DNA of 28,213 nt from Vitrella brassicaformis (taxonomy: Eukaryota > Sar > Vitrellaceae). Positions 19,200 through 26,503 of the stretch are shown here, piece after piece. Numbering within the stretch: position 1 is the first letter of the stretch; each line of letters starts with the position of its first letter. A program made the position numbers and the translations under genes. The stretch spans positions 1-28,213 of the forward strand of contig CDMY01000324.1 of the NCBI GenBank assembly GCA_001179505.1, in the 5' to 3' direction. The notes below the pieces were generated by a model. The model was given only the letters and a program-made list of their open reading frames with translations, was not told where the DNA came from and searched no databases.

Positions 19200-20106
19200 T
19201 GGCTCACTGTTTATCGCGGTTTGCGTCGCTGTTTGGGTTTCTCGGACAGTCATAATGGAAGTGTTCCCGCAGAATTTGCATATAATCATGCACGGGTTGG
19301 GGCAGTTGCGGACGCTGTGCTTGTGGTATTGCGCCGTTTGCCGTGTCCTGCAGTTTGCGCATTGTCCGGCTGAAACGATTCCTTCTGTTGGCGCCGCGCT
19401 TGCCGTGGTGTGCTGCTGGAACGCTGGTGGGGTTATGGGGCGAGGGCGAGCCGCGAGAGTCCGCAGTGGGTTGATGGGAGGAGCCAGGACGGCCGGCGGC
19501 GTGTTGGGCCTGGTAGGGGCGACTTGGGCCAGCCGGCGGACCATTCCGTGGTCCAAAGTGATGGAGAAGCGGCCGCCTGCTCAGAGGCCGCTCGCCTGCC
19601 GAATAGCTGCCACTATGCTTTCTTCCCACATGTGCGTGTGACAGTGTGCGGCCGAGCACGCCAGGAGTGCGCTGCGGAGCTGAGCGAACCGGTGCGCGTC
19701 GGCCCTCTCGCTGTCGATGTTGGATATATTGACACACAATGTTGATGGCGACGATCTCAGGAAAAGTAACGAACGAGAACAGCGAGAACAGCGAAAACTC
19801 TTGGGCAACGCAAACTGATATGGCCTGTACATACACGCAGGCAACACACATTAATACAAATTTCGAGACACAAACAAACACAAGCAGGAGACATGGAGAC
19901 ACAAGTTTTCGCACCAGAGCTCGTTGACGGCTGCAACAGTGTTGCGACGGAAGTCATGCACGACATTCATGTCGATGACCTCCTCGCGGGGGACGAGATT
20001 CAGGGCCTGAGCTGCTGCAATAAACAAACAGTCGCCGCGGCCAGCGTTGTTCGTCCGCACGAAACGGCGGTCGTGCCGTCCCCATCTATAGCCGTCAACT
20101 CTCGCT
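19200..20106 (-). pseudogene. Degenerate OTU-protease-like gene with Cys-rich motif (copy B)
   Basis: Minus-strand exon 20106-19903 follows a CTATCTTGCAG acceptor and reads RFVRTNNAGRGDCLFIAAAQ, then FRRNTVAAVNELW. GDCLF followed by a helix is the active-site Cys signature of OTU-family deubiquitinases, which cut ubiquitin chains. A preceding exon (FLDYLQ, near 20200-20160) may belong. Downstream, a reading of SERADAHRFAQLRSALLA near 19680 is possible. At 19321-19220 lies the same motif as copy A: HSVRNCPNPCMIICKFC, then CPRNPNSDANRDK. Compared with copy A, four bases are missing between CKFC and CPRNP, so the two halves fall in different frames. The OTU His half was not found. Intervening frames (Pro/Ser-rich, 19560-19340) cannot be joined with confidence. 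It is most likely a broken paralogue, or a gene with splicing I cannot see. Confidence 0.4.
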
Positions 20107-20781
20107 CTGCAAGATAGACCGGACGAGCGTCTTACTGGCTTTCTTTCTACTCCTCACCTTGCAGATAATCGAGGAACTTCGGCGACGACCGGCTCCAGCT
20201 GGTGTCCCTGAGAAAGAGACGAGGGGGTCGAGGGTGGCTGAGGGATGAAGTTGAGTGGTGGTGATGGAGGCGTGAATGTCTCCTCCCAGACACACCCGCG
20301 ACACTCCCCTGCAAGCATACAGACAGGTCCATGGGTGTCCGCTTTGACGAAAACGAACTTCCTTGCTTACGTCAAGGGAGAGAACTGAAAGGGATTCACG
20401 AACTCGTCTACAAGTGAGCGCACTTTTGTCTTCTGCACAGCTACGGGGGCAGTAGACGGACTGAATCGAGCCCAGCAATGCTGCCGTGAAAGACTGAGTG
20501 TATATCCTTGCTGGACTTGCTGGCTGATGTCCACCATGTTCAGTCGAATGAGGGAGCCTCGCTCATGGTCGGGCAGACGTCCACGGGTCCTGCGGGGCCG
20601 GTCTGGCGGTGGCTTTCGTGGTTATATTGGCGACTGCTCGGCATACTCCGACCAGCAGCTGCTCGTGCTTGTGGTCGAGGTGATTGACGATGCTGTGCAG
20701 GTCGCGCATCGAGTCAGCCAGTGTCTCCTGGACGTCTGCCACGGTGTCTCAGACGATGTCGGCACTCGTTTGCAGAGCATA
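20107..20781. other. No firmly supported gene
   Basis: 675 bases. On the minus strand a candidate exon near 20240-20160 (RDTSWSRSSPKFLDYLQ) ends at a GTGAGG donor and could feed the OTU-like exon at 20106. The other frames on both strands lack recognisable content. Confidence 0.3.
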
Positions 20782-21463
20782 TCATGACCCACCACCACGG
20801 CCGCCGTGACGATCCTGATGGTATCGTCGAAGTTGGCAGAAAGTGCTTGAAACGCCGAGTTGCGTCACGAGCTGCTTGATGACGGCTTTCATGCCCGCCA
20901 GCTTCTGCCCGTCGGCAGGGAGCTGCGCAGCAATCTGCTGAGCGAGGATGCGCCGTTGATGACAAGCCGTGTCTTCTGCCGCCCGTCTGCCTTGGTCGTC
21001 CTTCTGCGCGCCCCTAGGGACGTCACGTCTCTTGCGCCAAACGTAGGTCTCGTACTGCTCGAGTTTGTCGACCTCAGCAACGTCCGACTCTCGCCACCGC
21101 TGTTGGTCCTGTGGGCTCATCCTCCTGATGATGGACGGGGTGACCTTCATGCCCGGCATCCACTTGACGTAGTTGTGACCAGAAACGGATGGGCTGCCAT
21201 GGCGCCGTGGCTGGTCTGCCGTGAACGCCCAAGCTGCTGGAAGCGGTCGACCAGCCTAGTTCATGTTCTCCCTCCACTGCTGAATCGACAGGTTGCCGCT
21301 TCAGCTGCCACGCGCAGGATCGTGCATTGCAATGCGGGCACTGCACCCACGTGTCCTTTGGATATTCCTCCATGCACACCAGACAGTATTCGGAGATCCC
21401 AGCGACGGATCGTCTCTCCCATGGCAATCGGCCGGACGCCTCCTGTCGCGACACCCTCGTCAT
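20782..21463 (-). pseudogene. RING-like zinc-finger gene, frame interrupted
   Basis: From about 21463 the minus strand reads SVAGISEYCLVCMEEYPKDT then WVQCPHCNARSCAWQLKRQ: C-x2-C, C-x-H-C and a further Cys, like the first half of a RING or related zinc finger, usually a ubiquitin-ligase module. In another frame, 21165-20782 reads HNYVKWMPGMKVTPSIIRRM, then a charged helical segment (QRWRESDVAEVDKLEQYETY) and AAQLPADGQKLAGMKAVIKQ, ending at a TGA (20784-20782). Between them the second frame is open back to about 21290 except for one TAG (in QQWRENMN*AGRP). A 22-base intron would bridge it but is shorter than any secure intron here. A loss-of-function mutation is more likely. The opposite strand has a 278-codon frame that I judge a shadow. 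Confidence 0.4.
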
Positions 21464-21789
21464 TGGTCTTCTCGAACGCGCTCAAGCGGGCTGCTGAGAG
21501 GAAGGGGCGGAGGGAGGGGGGCACGCGTGAGTGGACGAGCAGACCGAGTTGGGGATGGGCACTTTGCATCACCAGTTGTGTTCAGCTCTTGTGTCCCTTC
21601 AACTTGCACGTTGCCCACACTGGTAGACGACTCATCACCATAAGTCGAGTCATGAACGTCGCAGGTAATTTGGCTGCATTGTGGCTGCGTTTTTAGGCTT
21701 CTAAACGTCTCAAATTCTCGACCCCCAAGCTGGCCGTCTGCAAATTCAGATGATATGCAGACTGGGGGCGAAGAGGGGGAAAACACCTC
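21464..21789. other. Spacer with a possible 5' exon of the RING-like gene
   Basis: On the minus strand, around 21680-21540, a frame reads VGNVQVEGTQELNTTGDAKC, which resembles the VISVQSEGTQDLNILMN exon of copy A. It cannot be joined securely to the RING-like part. The right end should hold the promoter of the plus-strand gene at 21790. Confidence 0.35.
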
Positions 21790-22730
21790 ATGGCATCTAC
21801 TGGGAGCAGCCAGTCTCCACGATGCGAGTACGCAGTGGACGTGCCAGGCCACCTGTCAGTCAGGGAGGTATACGCAGAAAGGACATCCCTGCATTCTGAT
21901 GAGTCAGTGATGCTATTTCCCTTCGTTACGTACAGGCTGGTGAAGAGGAAGAAAGGCCGAGAAGGGATAAGGTTGGCCAAGGAGTCAGTGCGTTGCGACA
22001 TTCGGTCTGACGACGGTATGTTGTTTCTTCAGTACATGTGTCTGGTAGATGTCAAGGACCACATTCGGCGTATCTATGAGGAGCCCAAGAAACGGCTCCG
22101 CAAGAGGGAGGTTTATGTGCCCGAGGCCGACCTCGGCCTGGCTGCTGAAGAGGCCGAGGAGCAACTTCCTGTGGAGAAGGTCAGTCATCGACAGGCCAAC
22201 CGCCATGTTTTTTTAGAGAGAGAGGAGCCCATTTGGATCTTGTTCTTTGCAGCTTGACCTCAAGAAGCCTCCGACCCCGCCCGCTTCGGAACGTGAGAGA
22301 GGGTGGATGGGGGACAGGGATGGCGACTGCAGTCAGGTTCTCTCGTCTTTCCAGGCGAGTTGGAGTTCGATGACTTCATGTTCGATGAGGATATCGCTCT
22401 CTATCGACATGAAGTCGTCATGGTACCAGCCGCCGCTGCCTCATGGTCCCTAATGTATGCCCGGCTGTCACTGCAGGAAGCTGTGAGGCCGCCACCGAAG
22501 ATCGATGACCCCATGACGCATCCAATCACTGTTGAAGGTACAGCGCGGGAGGCACGAACGATTGAGCCAAATGAGTGGCGGTATCTCGGCCTTTTCTCTG
22601 GTTCTCAGGTGACATAACGGTTGGCACTGAGGTGACCTTCGTCGACCTGTCTGAGTGGAAGAAAGAGTTCCCCGTCCATCACGTCGAGTGGTACGATAGA
22701 CAGCCAACCATCACGCTGCCCGTCATTTAG
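21790..22730 (+). CDS. Unrecognised 244-residue protein, four exons
   Basis: Exons 21790-22179, 22253-22292, 22355-22537 and 22609-22730 use GT/AG introns (72-74 bases) and keep phase to a TAG at 22728-22730. The protein begins MASTGSSQSPRCEYAVDVPG. It has LFPFVTYRLVKRKKGREG, a beta-like stretch (MLFLQYMCLVDVKDHIRRIY), a charged helix (PKKRLRKREVYVPEADLG, then EEAEEQ), a short PPTPPAS linker, an acidic segment (ELEFDDFMFDEDIALYRHEV), and a C-terminal part (GDITVGTEVTFVDLSEWKKE ... WYDRQPTITLPVI). No signal peptide or membrane helix is seen. The mix of basic and acidic blocks suggests an intracellular protein. I do not recognise a family. Intact phase across all four exons argues for a real, functional gene. 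Confidence 0.65.
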
Positions 22731-23116
22731 AGCAGGCGTCTCTCACCCAGGAGCATCTCCAATGACAGCCGACAGCCGCCCATCTTCCCCCCCATCCCCA
22801 TGTCCTACAAGCCCCACTTTATCCTGCCAACGCACAGCTTCTCGCGATACGTGCAAGTCAAGGCAACCAGAAGGGTTGAGGACCAGGTGAGAACTCCGGC
22901 CGCTCTGTGTGTCTCCCCAATTACAAGCATCTCTTCCTCGTTGTGTCTGTTTGCCATTCCAGATGGCATCGACGTTTGCGCGTCACAGAGAGGGTGGAAC
23001 ATTCGATACGCATGTGCGTCACTCCACACCCCACACCACCGAAACGAAAGGGAGACGCTTTGTGGTGAGACGAAAAGAATGACACGCAGTGCAGTTGGTC
23101 GGCTTCCCACACTGCC
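22731..23116. other. Intergenic, with a possible upstream exon pair
   Basis: An ATG at 22800 opens MSYKPHFILPTHSFSRYVQV. It splices at 22886/22963 in phase to MASTFARHREGGTFDTHVRH and on to 23064 (GTGAGA). This pair reads like protein, but its phase is off by one base against the next gene's exon at 23133. It is therefore either a separate short gene, a 5' extension whose next junction I misplace, or non-coding leader. Confidence 0.35.
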
Positions 23117-24399
23117 ATGTCTCCCACCCTAGGACGTCATGTCGACTTCCGTCGCCGGGTGGGTAAGCATGCCTGCTGCCGATAACAGAGTGCGGCATCG
23201 TGATTGTGCTGATTGGGCAGCCCCATAGGTCTCGCCGATTCGTGGGCGTACGTGGCGCTCAAGGCACTCGCCAAGGGAGGCTTCAGGTCAGGAATGAATC
23301 GCTGAGGATTCATGCCCTCATCGCTATGGATGGTGTGCCTCCGACGTGCGTGCAGCTGTGCTGTGCGATTCAGGGGAGAGGTGGAAAGGATACCAGTAAG
23401 GGACAAAAAAATAGCAGGAACAGCAGGTACCACTCTTTCTGTGGCTCTCAAGGAAAATGTTGACGATGCGGCAACCGATCAGCAGAGCGGCAGCAAGAGC
23501 AAGACCTCCAAGAGTGGCGGCAAAAGGGCAGGGAGAAGACGGAGCTCCCAAGGGCCGAAGCAGCACGAGTCCGAGGCCGATGAAAAGACGGATGAAAGCG
23601 AGGCCTCGTCTGCAGATGCCAAGGTACGCTGGCCAGCACCCAGACCTAACAAAAGCGACGACGGCCGTGGGTTGTCCGTCCAGTTGAAATACCCCGGGAC
23701 AGTAATTACAGACCTGGCAAAAGGTGTGTCGCTGCCTGAAGAGGACACGAATACATCAGGCATCGATTCTCTCCATCTCAGGTGAGCTGACCCTCTTGTG
23801 GGCATCTGTCGTTAGCGAAAAGGAGAAGGCCGACAAAGGCCGAGACACGACAGGCACGGCATGGAGCGGCTTCGACTTTTCGGCCCTTGGGTTCAGCCTC
23901 TTCGGCTCCGGTGGGGACGACAAGGCCAAAAGAGTCAGGAAAAACGCCAAGGCCGACAAGAAGAAAGGCGCGACCAAGAAGGGAAAGAAGGCTGCTGACG
24001 AGCCGCCGGCTGCTGAGGGTGAACAAGGCAAGGAGGTCATCAGCCATCGGGTCTATGCCGTCAATTTGTTCCGCTTCCGGCCCGCGAAGGACTCTCGGAG
24101 GCTCTACATCACACTGGACGACCCATTGATCAAAGAGACCTAGTAAGATGAGACAAAAATGCCATATCAACTCTTTACTCAGCGCTCATTCAGTTGTGTG
24201 TTTGTGTTTGTGCAGTGACGTCCGTGTCGAGATTGACCCTGCAGTGGGACGCGACATCGCCCTCTATGTGCTGATGGCCTTCAGGTCTGCCCACGTCAAG
24301 GGCCTGAAGGCGGCACACTGGCAGCAGCACTTCAAGGAGGGGCAGCTGGAGGCCGTCACCGACCTTATGCTGCCGGAGGAAGAGGACTCGTATGCGTGA
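23117..24399 (+). CDS. Unrecognised 332-residue protein with Lys-rich linkers
   Basis: From ATG 23117, exons 23117-23162, 23229-23286, 23374-23723, 23782-24142 and 24216-24399 join in phase to a TGA. The protein starts MSPTLGRHVDFRRRV, then GLADSWAYVALKALAKGGFR and GEVERIPVRDKKIAGTAGTT. A Ser/Lys/Glu-rich linker follows (about residues 60-110), then YPGTVITDLAKGELTLLWAS, a second very basic linker (KNAKADKKKGATKKGKKAAD), and a compact C-terminal part (HRVYAVNLFRFRPAKDSRRL, YDVRVEIDPAVGRDIALYVL). The last segment, with a strand of the type VRVEIDPAVGRD followed by a hydrophobic helix, loosely recalls the end of LURP-one/tubby-like domains. That is a weak impression, not an assignment. The basic linkers could act as nuclear localisation signals. 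It ends convergent with the HYPK-like gene. Upstream exons 22800-23064 may belong. Confidence 0.6.
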
Positions 24400-24812
24400 A
24401 CAGAACAGATGAGAGCTGACTTGGTATTGGCTGATGTGATAGGTGCTGCAGACAGTTAGTTTTGAGTGGCTTCTGGTCAGCCGTGTGACGTGTGTCGTAA
24501 GACGTGCATGGACAAGACAATCGGTGGTAGATGTGGGCGTGTGGGATGTGATTACATGTGGTATGAGCATCGAGCCATAAGGCCCTTCACACGAAAAACA
24601 CAACAGCGAAGGTCCAGTGTGTCCAATCAATCAATCAACAGCCATTCTACTCACACCGGTGCGTCTCAGAGTGCCTCCCGGTGTGTTCGTGCCGGAGTGG
24701 CGAAGGCGCCTCAGCAGCAAACCGTCCCGTTGCTGCAAGGGACCCTGTCTACTTCGATCCGAACAAAACACCGGAAGACAGGTGTCAGACGCAACCACAC
24801 ACACACCGTCAG
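24400..24812. other. Convergent 3' region with a Cys-rich plus-strand frame
   Basis: A plus-strand frame at about 24466-24610 reads QPCDVCRKTCMDKTIGGRCG, then RVGCDYMWYEHRAIRP, with five Cys in zinc-finger-like spacing. Only non-ATG codons start it, and no splice partner was found. It may be a 3' exon of a gene I cannot assemble or chance. A TCAATCAATCAA run lies near 24625. Nothing else is supported. Confidence 0.3.
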
Positions 24813-25367
24813 TCACGCATTGGCCTGCGCGAGGCATCTTGCCGCCTGCATCTTGGCTGCAGCCAAGTCGGGGAAGTCGCTGACGAGGAAACGGAGGGCG
24901 GCGATGACATCGCCGTGGTGCTGCCTGAGCACCCGCTCCGACACCTCCTTGTCGACCTCCATCTCGCGACAGATGAGCTCAACGTCCTCCCGCCGCAGCT
25001 TCACCTTGGCCAGCTCACGCTCCCTACATGGTGACACACACGCATCAAGCAGCACAGAGGGATGTATTCCGTGGTGGTCTGCCGTGCCGGTTCCTCTCTC
25101 TCTCTCGTTGGTAGACTGACTGACTCACCTGGCCTTCTTTTTGAGTTCCTCGTCGGTTTCGAGTTTCTGGAGGTTTGTGAGGAACTGCTGCGCCTCCTGG
25201 CTGTCGATGGGTCTCGCCCCGGTCTCGTCCTCCTCCCTCTCGACGGACGTCAGGGCGTCCAGCTGCTTGGCCTCCTTGGCGCGCTCGCCGTGCAGCTCCT
25301 CGGCGGGCTGGCCATCCTCCTCCTCCTCGCCCTCCTCACGCTGCAGATCTATCTCCTCTGCGTCCAT
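24813..25367 (-). CDS. HYPK: HYPK-like protein (NatA regulator, UBA-like C-terminus)
   Basis: 149 residues from two exons, 25367-25129 and 25023-24813, in phase across a 105-base GTGAGT...TAG intron. HYPK binds the ribosome-associated N-terminal acetyltransferase NatA and tunes its activity, and acts as a small chaperone (family knowledge). The first half is acidic (QREEGEEEEDGQPAEELHGE) and disordered-looking, ending in a charged helix (FLTNLQKLETDEELKKKA). The second exon starts ERELAKVKLRREDVELICRE. It matches the HYPK signature of ELAKV, a basic/acidic strand and EDxELI, then continues DKEVSERVLRQHHGDVIAAL, the UBA-like three-helix bundle with the conserved L-R-x-H-x-G-x-V-x-x-A-L pattern. 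About 20 extra residues follow the UBA-like part. ATG 25367 lies 117 bases from the divergent MCM7 start. Confidence 0.8.
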
Positions 25368-25483
25368 TATTGCGCAACAAAAGCTCGCACGAGTGGATTT
25401 ACAGAGGGCGACGCGGTGCTGTGTATATGATGCATTCTTAGCCCTCGGGGTGCGTTGGCGTTGTTGGTGTGGGTTGGGGATAG
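25368..25483. promoter_or_regulatory. Probable bidirectional promoter between HYPK and MCM7
   Basis: Only 116 bases separate the two start codons, so both 5' UTRs and the transcription start sites must lie here unless a leader intron is hidden. No TATA box is obvious; the MCM7 side is GT-rich (GGTGCGTTGGCGTTGTTGG). Placement rests on gene order alone. Confidence 0.5.
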
Positions 25484-26467
25484 ATGGCGACGCACCTGCC
25501 TGTGTTGCGTTACCGCGACAGGCTGTCGGTGACGTATGGGAAGTACGGCGAGCACAAGGAGAAACTCAAGGACTTCCTGCGGACCTATGAGACAACCGAG
25601 CCCGACTACCGCCGCCACCGCGTCCACGATAGGAAGAAATACCGCGCCCAGATGGTGAGAGGAGAAGGCAATGCAGCAAAAATGCACTCGCTGGAGGATG
25701 CGTTGAGTTCATGGATGCATTGCAATGGGCAATGGGTCGGGGGATGGATGCATCTGTCTGTGGGACGCATCTGTGGGTGCAGCAAGGGATCATAGATGGC
25801 GAGTCCAAGGTGCTGCAGTTCTTCCTAGACGACTATGAAAAGGTACAAAGAAGAAGACGACACCATCCGCCCATCCATCGATCAATGAACGCATCCCGGA
25901 TGTGTATACGTATGTGTGTGTGTGTGGCATTTGTCGTCAGTACGAGCAGGGTGATGGCGAGAGTGCGTTCCTGGAGCAGCTGCTGCAGAACACCAAGCGC
26001 AACCTCAGCCTCATCTACCAGGCCGTCGACGAGGAGCTCGAGCAAATGAAGATGGAGGAAGAGATACTCCTTCCTCAGGTGTGGCGGCTTCCACACCACA
26101 TTACACACACGCGACACACAGAGAAAGGGCGGGAGAGATGGCCACGGGGAGGGCGTATGTGTCGGTCGTATGATGTCTGGATGCATGGCCCTGTGTGTGT
26201 GTGTGTGTGTGTGTTGTGTGTGCAGTACCCCACGGCACAGGACCTCCGCAACTTCTGGCGGTGAGTGCGGTCACTATTGGCACGTTGGCACGTTCCCCCC
26301 CCTTTGTCTATGTATTATGTGTTCTGCAGCAAGAGGGAGATCAAAAAAGCCATAGAGGACGGCATGGACGCCGAGGCGGCAGTGGCATCGTACCCACCGG
26401 AGATATTCCGCACATAGTACAGCAGAGAAGACACCCACACAGCATAGACCAGAGGGGCACACATATC

Positions 26468-26503
<36 letters not shown>

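Noticed and set aside
20860-21696. 278-codon plus-strand ORF
   Set aside because: It lacks recognisable features and lies opposite the RING-like and charged minus-strand sequence, which reads better.
24190-24630. 146-codon minus-strand ORF over the end of the gene at 23117-24399
   Set aside because: It overlaps a phase-consistent last exon on the plus strand and has no recognisable content.
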